A stretch of 12,254 bases of DNA from Chlamydiota bacterium. Its GTDB lineage: Bacteria; Chlamydiota; Chlamydiia; Chlamydiales; Simkaniaceae. Positions within the stretch are counted from its first letter, which is position 1, and the number at the start of each line of letters is the position of its first letter. The notes below the pieces were generated by a model. That model was not told where the DNA came from. It searched no databases and saw only the letters and a program-made list of their open reading frames with translations. The DNA is taken from assembly GCA_029556005.1 (NCBI GenBank), contig JAKQGT010000290.1, positions 1-12,254 on the forward strand, read 5' to 3'. Made by a program: the position numbers and the translations under genes. Positions 7,075-12,254 of the stretch are shown here, piece by piece.

Positions 7075-7512
7075 ATGGAATTAGATGGTATTATTGAAAA
7101 AGCTCCTAAAGGGAAATATTGGGTTATCGAAATTGCAGCTCTAGAACTTATGACTCAAGGAACAAGTAGAAAAAATGCTTTTTCTATGATTCAAGATGCC
7201 GTTCTCGAACTCATAGAATCTTATTTTGGCAAAACGGTTCGAAAAGCTTTAAAACTCTCTATCTATGAACATGGAAATGAAGGTTTTGGGTTAAGTAGCA
7301 ATAATAATAAGATTCTTCTCTCTTTAGCCTTAAGAAGGCAAAGAGAGATTAGTGGATTAACAATTAGAGAAGCAGCTTTGAATTTAGGTTCTAAGTCTCC
7401 AAATTCCTACTCTCAATATGAAAAAGGAAAAATCAATATCTCTTTAGATAAATATGAACTGCTTCTTTCTGCCGCAAACCCTCAGACTACTTGTAGTCTT
7501 CGCCTAGGTTGA
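7075..7512 (+). CDS. hicB: HicB-type antitoxin with C-terminal helix-turn-helix
   Basis: 145 aa. HicB proteins neutralise HicA and often repress their own operon. The N-terminal half (about 1-60, MELDGIIEKAPKGKYWVIEI then RKNAFSMIQDAVLELIES) has the partial RNase H-like HicB fold pattern. The C-terminal half (about 83-135) is an XRE-like DNA-binding domain: LALRRQREISGLTIREAA, then SYSQYEKGKINISLDKYELLL. ATG at 7075 is chosen over 7063 because GAGGG lies five bases upstream, and it starts two bases after the hicA stop. The last residues (TTCSLRLG) look unconserved and contain a perfect 16-base palindrome (7484-7499, AGACTAC-TT-GTAGTCT), so the tail may have been remodelled. A nested hairpin follows at once. 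Confidence 0.88.
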   Translation: MELDGIIEKAPKGKYWVIEIAALELMTQGTSRKNAFSMIQDAVLELIESYFGKTVRKALKLSIYEHGNEGFGLSSNNNKILLSLALRRQREISGLTIREAALNLGSKSPNSYSQYEKGKINISLDKYELLLSAANPQTTCSLRLG

Positions 7513-7577
7513 TTCCAGACGGATCTATACTCAAACAACTTTTGAAGTTGGTTGAGTATAATGACCCGTCTGGAATC
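7511..7577. terminator. Nested hairpin between convergent genes, probable bidirectional terminator
   Basis: GATTCCAGACGG (7511-7522) pairs with CCGTCTGGAATC (7566-7577), a perfect 12-base stem. Inside it sits a second palindrome at 7526-7560. Removing that insert and one TA leaves a simple stem with a ten-base loop. The hairpin overlaps the hicB stop and ends eleven bases before the stop of the broken minus-strand gene, which is where a shared terminator is expected. Neither side has a clear T-run, so rho-independent activity is uncertain. Confidence 0.5.
7526..7560. repeat. Miniature copy of the TA-flanked palindromic element
   Basis: TATACTCAAACAACTT (7526-7541) and AAGTTGGTTGAGTATA (7545-7560) pair with one mismatch around TTG. 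The first 26 bases closely match an arm end of the 6692-6854 element, and both outer edges are TA, as there. It is best read as an internally deleted copy inserted at a TA in the loop of an older hairpin. Confidence 0.6.
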
Positions 7578-7587
7578 TATGGATCCA

Positions 7588-8207
7588 CTAAAAAGTAACT
7601 TGTGCGGCTAATGAAGTCCTGGCCGACTCCAGTTCACTCTCTACTGTGGATGAGTCATCGGGAGTCTGATCGGCATAGTTGACATTGTTGTAATACCCCA
7701 TCCCAAATCCCAAGGATGTATAATAGTCGTTGCAAAAGCCAGACGATTCTCCATTCATGGTATGGATCGCATTTGTTAAGTCGGTATTGGCACTTAAGGC
7801 GGGATAACTCGCTAAAACACTGTTTAACGCGAATTCGAGAATAGGTCTCTATGAGAAGGTTTAGATTTTTGAAGAGATTTTCAGAAAAATCTGCGAAAGA
7901 GATAGCCAAAGCGCTATCTTCGAGCAGTTTTTCCTGGAAAGATCACAAAAAGATAGACGTTCTCATAGAGATCTAATCCCGAATTCGCGTTGTTTAGCCT
8001 ATTGAGTGCCTCTCCGATCACCAGTCCGACATTATTTCTGATCCATTCTGTTTTTTCGTAGGAATGGCCATCTCCTGCATCGATTAAATGATCTCCTAGA
8101 GACTTCCGATTCGCCCAAGCTTGTTTAAAGGCGCTTTCCGCATCAGATAGTTGCCCTTCTGCTGCATAGTATTTCTGTAATACTGGTGGTGGTAGTGGTT
8201 GTGACAT
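7588..8207 (-). pseudogene. 149-codon gene of unknown family split by a palindromic insertion
   Basis: Minus strand. ATG at 8205-8207, with a G-run (GGGGG) about seven bases upstream, opens MSQPLPPPVLQKYYAAEGQL and runs to codon 72 (GEALNRLN). The frame then enters a 166-base inverted repeat, adds 25 foreign residues and stops at 7914-7916, giving a 97-residue product. Beyond the element the second half is intact from SVLASYPALSANTDL to LAAQVTF and TAG at 7588-7590. Deleting the element and one GTTT copy joins the halves in frame (450 bases, 149 aa). The restored protein is soluble and looks helical, with a tyrosine/glycine-rich patch (NDYYTSLGFGMGYYNN). I do not recognise the family. The shorter open frame at 7655-7909 is an artefact of the insertion. 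Confidence 0.75.
7826..7991. mobile_element. 166-base palindromic element with 4-base target duplication
   Basis: The ends AACGCGAATTCG and CGAATTCGCGTT are exact inverted repeats. Over the first 31 bases the arms match at 28 positions, and weaker symmetry continues to the centre at about 7910 (GATAGC-CAAA-GCGCTATC). GTTT lies on both sides (7822-7825 and 7992-7995), a target duplication of four bases, or five if the element's last T is counted. Excision of 170 bases restores a reading frame, which independently supports insertion. The ends and target differ from the TA-flanked family, so this is a second family. It has no coding capacity of its own and must have been moved by a transposase elsewhere. 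Confidence 0.8.
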
Positions 8208-8238
8208 GTGAAATCCCCCATACGGTATGTTTCGTTCC

Positions 8239-8276
8239 AAAAAAAAATGCCAGCTGGATCAAAAGACCCAACTGAC
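8239..8276 (-). terminator. Strong rho-independent terminator, minus strand
   Basis: On the minus strand GTCAGTTGGGTC, a TTTT loop and GATCCAGCTGGC form a 12-base stem with three G-U pairs, followed by A and nine T (8239-8247). It points away from gltA. It ends only 31 bases before the ATG of the broken 149-codon gene, too close for a separate promoter between them. It therefore ends a short upstream transcript, or controls read-through into that gene. Confidence 0.8.
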
Positions 8277-8345
8277 ACCAAAAAAAGGGAAGGTACAAAG
8301 TTCTTTTCGTGCGCTTTGAGCGCGTACTGGTCGTGGTCGTAGCAT
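8259..8345 (-). CDS. Possible 28-residue arginine-rich peptide
   Basis: A minus-strand ORF starts at ATG 8343-8345 and ends with TGA at 8259-8261, which falls at the edge of the terminator loop. It reads MLRPRPVRAQSARKELCTFP, then FFGVSWVF. An in-frame TAA two codons upstream fixes the maximum length. The ribosome site is weak. It could be a leader peptide for the terminator that follows, a small late gene (Chlamydia carries the short ltuA gene near mdh), or chance. No homology can be claimed. Confidence 0.2.
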   Translation of the reverse strand: MLRPRPVRAQSARKELCTFPFFGVSWVF

Positions 8346-8723
8346 CCGTTATTCTACCGTTGTCGCTTTAGTTTGAGTTGCTAACGATTGAGAACTAAAT
8401 CTGTGTTGGGAAATAAAGGAAAGAACGTGATGTTGAAACCCCTTAAAACCCCATTAGTTCACAAACGTTAATACTCAAAAAGAGCTTGTTTCTGGTAACT
8501 ATTCGCTTTCTGTTATTAACTTGTGATAATCTCTCTTTCTAAATGTAATTATAACAAAATTTAATTTATTTTTAAAATATATTTATAAAATATTTTTTTA
8601 AACAGCTTAAAACAAACAATTTAAGTCGATTTACTATTAAAATAAAATCTTAAGACTGCATTAAATAAATGATCTATCTTATTGTTAATGAATAGTTTAA
8701 AATAAACCCTTAAACTTCAAGAA
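8346..8723. other. AT-rich intergenic region, no gene seen
   Basis: The stretch between gltA and the small ORF holds no convincing CDS or tRNA on either strand. Bases 8540-8710 are almost all A and T. After the gltA stop a weak symmetry AGTTTAA/TTAAACT (about 8693-8715) has no T-run, so no clear gltA terminator is visible. ATACTCAAA at 8471-8479 resembles the end of the TA-flanked element but is too short to count. Confidence 0.5.
8548..8576 (-). promoter_or_regulatory. Possible extended -10 promoter for the 8345/8207 transcript
   Basis: On the minus strand TATAAT (8548-8553) is preceded by TG one base away (TGT-TATAAT), an extended -10. Seventeen bases further up is TTTAAA (8571-8576), a poor -35. 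The surroundings are very AT-rich, so chance matches are likely. A transcript from here would run about 300 bases to the terminator at 8239-8276. Confidence 0.3.
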
Positions 8724-9878
8724 TTAAGAGCTCTTATAAATATAACGTGGGCGAACAATAGGAGTCCCTTTCCCCTCTCTGGCCTCACAACGCTCATAAA
8801 CGATCTGAATGGCAATCCCTACAGAGCGAGCCAGGCCAAATAAAACCGTATAATAATCAGAATAGGGAAATCCTGCGGCTGAAAGGAGGGTTCCCGACAT
8901 GGCATCGACATTGGGATAGGGGTTGGAGATCTTTGGGTTCTCTTTGAGAACCTTAGGCCCTTCAGTACGCAAAAGGAGGGCCACTTTGACAAGAGGATCA
9001 TCAGGGAAATGCTCAGACGCATAGTCATAAAAGATCGTTGCCCGGGCATCTTCTGCGCGGAGAACAGCATGACCAAAACCATAAACCAGTTGATTCGACT
9101 GGAGACGCTTCCGAATCAAACTTTCGACTGCTGCAGCCGTAGGATTATCTCCCACTTCTTCTAAAACAGTATGCACAAAAGTGAGGCAATCCTGATTGGC
9201 TTTTCCATGGCGCGGTCCGGCTAGTCCGCACATTGCCGCACAAATGGAGCCATACATCCCCTCGAGTCCAGAAGCAACAGCTTTCCCCACAAATGTCGAC
9301 AGATTCCCCCCTCCATGATCGTAATGGAGGATATTAAATAAACGGAAAACTTCTGCCAACTTCTCTTTTTCAATATCTGGAGCTTGCAACATATAAGCAA
9401 AATTTTCCATGTATCCCATCCCTGCATTCGGAGCCGGAGTATCGCCCCATCCTGCGTGGTAATTGATCACAGCAGCGACTAAGTGTGGAAGTTTAGCAAT
9501 GAGATTCAAGCAGTCTTCTTTATAGTCCCCTTGACCTTCAAGCATTCCTAAAATCAAAATTGCAGCGGTAAAAAGCTTCATCGGGTGCCCTTGTCTAGGA
9601 AGAGACTCGATGTGCTTAATCACAGCTTGAGAGCAGTGAGCCCGTTTCTTGAGTTCTTGACTGAAATGGGTAATATCTTGAGCACTCCCCTCTTTTCCGT
9701 AATAAAGGAGAAAAAGAACGCGTTCGGGTTCCCATAAATAGAGTTCAGAAATCGGCTTACCTCGATAAAACAGTCCCTTAATCGGGTCCACATAGGAGGT
9801 GGTGCAATATCCAACAGGATATCCACGCATTCCAGTTTCTAATTGGTCTTTAGTGACTTGAAATAGTATCTCTTCCAT
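8724..9878 (-). CDS. gltA: Citrate synthase
   Basis: 384 aa. It condenses oxaloacetate and acetyl-CoA to citrate, the entry step of the TCA cycle. The catalytic triad is visible: H224 in GLAGPRHGKANQ, H270 in YGFGHAVLR and D325 in NPYPNVDAMSG. R274 and R351 are likely substrate ligands, and LHYDHGGGNLSTFVGKAV (184-201) is the conserved helix before the active site. The core blocks resemble the mitochondrial-type enzyme, while the N-terminus (LFYRGKPISEL) and length are nearer the short bacterial type. R223 stands where leucine is usual in G-P-L-H-G. ATG at 9876-9878 has GAGGT overlapping the mdh stop; the two genes are 7 bases apart, so they form one transcript. 2-methylcitrate synthase is a less likely alternative given the mdh partner. 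Confidence 0.93.
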   Translation of the reverse strand: MEEILFQVTKDQLETGMRGYPVGYCTTSYVDPIKGLFYRGKPISELYLWEPERVLFLLYYGKEGSAQDITHFSQELKKRAHCSQAVIKHIESLPRQGHPMKLFTAAILILGMLEGQGDYKEDCLNLIAKLPHLVAAVINYHAGWGDTPAPNAGMGYMENFAYMLQAPDIEKEKLAEVFRLFNILHYDHGGGNLSTFVGKAVASGLEGMYGSICAAMCGLAGPRHGKANQDCLTFVHTVLEEVGDNPTAAAVESLIRKRLQSNQLVYGFGHAVLRAEDARATIFYDYASEHFPDDPLVKVALLLRTEGPKVLKENPKISNPYPNVDAMSGTLLSAAGFPYSDYYTVLFGLARSVGIAIQIVYERCEAREGKGTPIVRPRYIYKSS

Positions 9879-9885
9879 ATGGACC

Positions 9886-10863
9886 TCATTTTAACAAGTG
9901 CTTAACAGCATCTCTTTCTTCTAAAAGCTCTTTTTCCGTTAGGGCAATTTTCTCTTTCATCAAAGGATCCCACTCAAAATCCTCTACAATTTCTACCTTT
10001 CCAGGATGCGTCATTTTACAAGGGAAAGAAAAGATCAGTCCCTCTTGAATACCATAAGGATTTCCATCGGAAGGAATGCAGGAAGAAAAAACTTTAGCGC
10101 TTTTATGATAGAGGGCTCCCACACCATCTAAAATCGCATTGGCTGCAGACCCCGCAGAAGATTTCCCTCGCGCATTGATCACAGCAGCTCCCCTTTTCTG
10201 TACGGTTTCCACGAATTCTTTTTCGAGCCATTTGCGATCGGTAATCACATCTGTTACTTTTTTCCCCTGAATTTTTGCATTGAGAAAATCGGGAACTTGC
10301 GTTGCCGAATGATTTCCCCAAATCACAACATTGTCTACCACATCAACAGAAACGCCCGCTTTCTTTGCAAGTTGAAATTGAGCCCGATTTTGGTCGAGGC
10401 GGGTCATTGCATGAAACTGACTATTGGGAATATCTGGAGCATTATGCATCGCAATTAAGCAGTTTGTGTTGCAGGGATTCCCCACAACAAAAACAAGAAC
10501 ATCTTTGGCTGCAGCCTTGTTGAGAGCCTGTCCTTGTCCGACAAAAATTTTTCCATTGTCTGTCAGGAGATCTTTACGCTCCATCCCAGGTCCTCGGGGT
10601 TTGGCTCCTACAAGAATTGCCACATTTACATCGCCAAAAACCTCTTCGGGATCACTCCCCACTTTTACCTCTTTAAGGTGGGGAAACCCACAATCTTCCA
10701 ATTCCATGACAACCCCTTTTAAGCTCTCAATAGCTTGGGGTACTTCAAGAATATGGAGAGCAATAGGCTCACTCTTACCAAAAAGTTCTCCGCTAGCAAT
10801 ACGGAAAAGGAGGCTATAAGCAATTTGTCCGCCCCCTCCTGTCACTGCGATCCTTCTGACCAT
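9886..10863 (-). CDS. mdh: NAD-dependent malate dehydrogenase (cytosolic type)
   Basis: 325 aa, full length. It interconverts malate and oxaloacetate, feeding citrate synthase encoded just downstream. The nucleotide-binding loop is [12 protein letters not shown] (8-19), and E40 in ILEVPQA is the acidic residue that favours NAD over NADP. Substrate arginines are R90 and R96 ([15 protein letters not shown]) and R160, with D157 and H185 ([11 protein letters not shown]) as the catalytic pair. This is the cytosolic/Thermus-type MDH rather than the LDH-like type. ATG at 10861-10863 follows GAGGAG at 10873-10878. It is the first gene of mdh-gltA and divergent from purU. Chlamydia also carries mdh in this neighbourhood. 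Confidence 0.95.
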   Translation of the reverse strand: MVRRIAVTGGGGQIAYSLLFRIASGELFGKSEPIALHILEVPQAIESLKGVVMELEDCGFPHLKEVKVGSDPEEVFGDVNVAILVGAKPRGPGMERKDLLTDNGKIFVGQGQALNKAAAKDVLVFVVGNPCNTNCLIAMHNAPDIPNSQFHAMTRLDQNRAQFQLAKKAGVSVDVVDNVVIWGNHSATQVPDFLNAKIQGKKVTDVITDRKWLEKEFVETVQKRGAAVINARGKSSAGSAANAILDGVGALYHKSAKVFSSCIPSDGNPYGIQEGLIFSFPCKMTHPGKVEIVEDFEWDPLMKEKIALTEKELLEERDAVKHLLK

Positions 10864-10893
10864 GTAAAAAAACTCCTCTAACTCAATAACCCT

Positions 10894-10922
10894 ATTTAAA
10901 TCTTTATATCGATATACTACAA
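10894..10922 (-). promoter_or_regulatory. Possible mdh-gltA promoter
   Basis: On the minus strand TTGTAG (10917-10922) is 17 bases from TTAAAT (10894-10899), placing the transcript start near 10887 and leaving a leader of about 24 bases that contains the GAGGAG site. Matches are partial. On the plus strand TATACT (10913-10918) overlaps it and could be the purU -10, without a good -35. Confidence 0.35.
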
Positions 10923-10931
10923 GGGAAAATT

Positions 10932-10969
10932 GGTTTTTTTAAACCTCCTATTTTGGTAGGATCAGGAGT
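10932..10969 (+). promoter_or_regulatory. Foldable purU ribosome-binding region
   Basis: GGTTT (10932-10936) can pair with AAACC (10941-10945). Directly after it, CTCCTA (10945-10950) can pair with either TAGGA (10957-10961) or AGGAG (10964-10968), the two candidate ribosome sites of purU. TAGGA, eight bases from the ATG, is the better placed one. The stems are short, so regulation is only a suggestion. Confidence 0.25.
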
Positions 10970-11824
10970 ATGAAAAAGCAAGATTTTATTCTGAACCTTT
11001 CTTGTCCTGATCGTGTGGGGATTGTTGCCGGTGTTACCAGTGCCTTGGCAGAGATGGGGCTCTTTCTTTTAGAGCTTTCTCAATATAGCGATCCTTCGAC
11101 AGGACAATTTTTTATGCGCATCCATTTTGAAACAACAAAAGCAATCTCTGAAGAGGATATCATAAAAAATTTCGAAAAAGTCGCTACACCCTTTTCAATC
11201 ACATGGGAACTCCATGACACCCTCTACCGTCCCCGTGTTCTCATCATGGTTTCGCAGCACAGTCACTGTTTCAACGATCTTTTACACCGTTGGGCTTCTG
11301 GCACCCTCCCCATCGAAATCGTAGGGGTCGTTTCGAATCATGAGGATCTCAAGCATATGGCCACTTGGTATCAAGTTCCCTTCCATCACATGCCCATTAC
11401 ACCCCAGAATAAGGGAGAACAAGAAGCTAAACTCCTCAAACTTATCGAAGAAGAAACCATCGATCTTGTCATTTTAGCCCGTTATATGCAGATCCTTTCA
11501 GACAAAATATGCAATAGACTCCATGGAAAAGTGATCAATATCCACCACTCCTTTCTCCCTAGCTTTAAAGGAGCTAAGCCTTACCACCAAGCCTTTGAGC
11601 GGGGGGTGAAAATCATTGGGGCCACTGCCCACTACGTTACAGCCGATCTAGATGAAGGGCCTATCATCGATCAAGAGACTATCCGTGTTCGTCATGATCA
11701 CACCCCCAAACAACTCGTTCAACTCGGTTGCGACGTTGAATGTCAAGTCCTTGCTAGAGCTGTCAAGTGGCACATTGAGCAGCGCGTGATTATCAATCAA
11801 CATAAAACTGTTGTCTTCAACTAA
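10970..11824 (+). CDS. purU: Formyltetrahydrofolate deformylase
   Basis: 284 aa, normal length. PurU hydrolyses 10-formyltetrahydrofolate to formate and tetrahydrofolate, balancing one-carbon pools. The N-terminal ACT domain (about 5-85) begins FILNLSCPDRVGIVAGVTSA. The C-terminal GART-like domain (about 88-284) has the catalytic Asn-His pair in VINIHHSFLPSFKGAKPY (N190, H192) and D228 in TADLDEGPII. The ACT domain together with the deformylase core separates it from PurN and Fmt. ATG at 10970 has TAGGA eight bases upstream. It is divergent from mdh. Downstream lie a truncated repeat and a thioesterase gene on the same strand; no clear terminator separates them. Confidence 0.94.
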   Translation: MKKQDFILNLSCPDRVGIVAGVTSALAEMGLFLLELSQYSDPSTGQFFMRIHFETTKAISEEDIIKNFEKVATPFSITWELHDTLYRPRVLIMVSQHSHCFNDLLHRWASGTLPIEIVGVVSNHEDLKHMATWYQVPFHHMPITPQNKGEQEAKLLKLIEEETIDLVILARYMQILSDKICNRLHGKVINIHHSFLPSFKGAKPYHQAFERGVKIIGATAHYVTADLDEGPIIDQETIRVRHDHTPKQLVQLGCDVECQVLARAVKWHIEQRVIINQHKTVVFN

Positions 11825-11848
11825 CCTTCCTATTATGGATTAAATTAT

Positions 11849-11892
11849 GAAAGCTTTCGCGTTGCCAAAAACCAACTTTTGAAGTTTTTGAA
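11849..11892 (+). repeat. Truncated copy of one arm of the TA-flanked element
   Basis: From GAAAGC at 11849 the sequence follows the right arm of the 6692-6854 element (its 6806-6850 part) with few changes: CTTTCGCGTTGCC, then AAAACCAACTTTTGAAG. Similarity fades before the TTTGAGTAT tip, and no matching left arm is present. It is a decayed or one-ended remnant in the 97-base gap between purU and the thioesterase gene. Confidence 0.6.
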
Positions 11893-11921
11893 TCGTAAAT
11901 CCTTTAACTCGAGATAGGTTC

Positions 11922-12254
11922 ATGGAAGGGAAAACACCTGCAGTCACTGCAATTCATGATCATACTTACCGGATCTTTCCCAATGACCTGAACGCGCAAG
12001 GGACGGTCTTTGGAGGGCTCATCATGGCAGAAGCCGATCGCTTAGCCCATATCGTGGCGGAAAGACATAGCAGCCGGATCTGCGTGACGGCTTCGGTCGA
12101 CTCTATTGTCTTTCATGCCCCAGCAGGGCATGGAGATAATTTAATTTTCCAAACCTCCATCAACCGTTCTTGGCATAGCTCGATGGAAGTCGGGGTAAAA
12201 GTCACCGCTGAAGAACGCCTGACATTAGAGCGCAAGCATATTGCCTCAGCCTAT
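11922..12254 (+). CDS. Acyl-CoA thioesterase, hotdog fold (partial, 3' end missing)
   Basis: The first 111 codons of a gene cut by the window end; the frame is open to base 12254. It hydrolyses acyl-CoA thioesters. The hotdog signature is RIFPNDLNAQGTVFGG (17-32), followed by LIMAEADRLAHIVAERH with the acidic residue D39, then TASVDSIVFHAP and the GHGDNLIFQTSINRSWHSSM strand pair. This matches the YciA/ACOT group, known in Chlamydia as an acyl-CoA hydrolase. ATG at 11922 is preceded by TAGG about five bases upstream, and an in-frame TGA lies at the repeat remnant just before it. The substrate chain length cannot be read from this. Confidence 0.85.
   Translation, partial: MEGKTPAVTAIHDHTYRIFPNDLNAQGTVFGGLIMAEADRLAHIVAERHSSRICVTASVDSIVFHAPAGHGDNLIFQTSINRSWHSSMEVGVKVTAEERLTLERKHIASAY

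Noticed and set aside
7655..7909. 84-residue minus-strand ORF as a gene
   Set aside because: It begins inside the palindromic element and reads the second half of the broken gene in the wrong frame.
8096..8281. 61-residue minus-strand ORF as a gene
   Set aside because: It crosses the strong terminator and overlaps the true N-terminal frame of the broken gene.
8471..8479. ATACTCAAA as another element end
   Set aside because: Nine bases in an AT-rich region with no partner arm; chance is likely.
8346..8723. Structured RNA such as tmRNA, RNase P RNA or 6S RNA in the large gap
   Set aside because: None of the conserved blocks of these RNAs is visible, and much of the gap is plain AT-rich sequence.
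10424..10819. 131-residue plus-strand ORF opposite mdh
   Set aside because: It is a shadow of the mdh codons, with no ribosome site or recognisable motif.

Overview
The window reads as chromosome from a member of the Chlamydiae, most likely an amoeba-associated or 'environmental' lineage rather than genus Chlamydia. Two things point there. hflX, a phnP-like hydrolase, a DadA-like FAD oxidoreductase and mdh lie close together, as the same families do in Chlamydia (recalled gene order, not checked by search). There is also a full citrate synthase gene next to mdh, which reduced Chlamydia genomes lack. The taxon is an inference.

Layout. Left edge, minus strand: an unrecognised gene running off the window, overlapped by mtaB (tRNA methylthiotransferase). 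A MarC-type membrane protein gene follows on the plus strand and meets radC tail to tail. From 6621 down to 2064 is a compressed five-gene minus-strand operon: polytopic membrane protein, FAD oxidoreductase, phnP-like hydrolase, hflX, radC. The first three junctions are 4-base ATGA overlaps and the last is a 20-base overlap. After it comes an accessory island (about 6690-8540): a TA-flanked palindromic element, a HicAB-type toxin-antitoxin pair whose hicA has a one-base frameshift, a nested hairpin between convergent genes, and a 149-codon gene split by a second palindromic element with a 4-base target duplication. A strong minus-strand terminator and a 28-codon ORF lie upstream of that broken gene. 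Then come gltA and mdh (minus strand, 7 bases apart), divergent purU (plus), a truncated repeat copy, and the first 111 codons of an acyl-CoA thioesterase.

How it works together. The conserved parts are housekeeping: tRNA modification (mtaB, perhaps the FAD oxidoreductase), ribosome-associated GTPase (hflX), TCA cycle (gltA-mdh) and one-carbon metabolism (purU). What stands out is a population of small non-coding inverted-repeat elements. At least two families are present. One has ends reading TACTCAAAC with TA at the target, in a full, a miniature and a truncated copy. The other has ends reading AACGCGAATTCG with duplicated GTTT. Their insertions explain one broken gene, one terminator loop and the region in front of hicAB. 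I see no tRNA, rRNA, CRISPR array or transposase gene.
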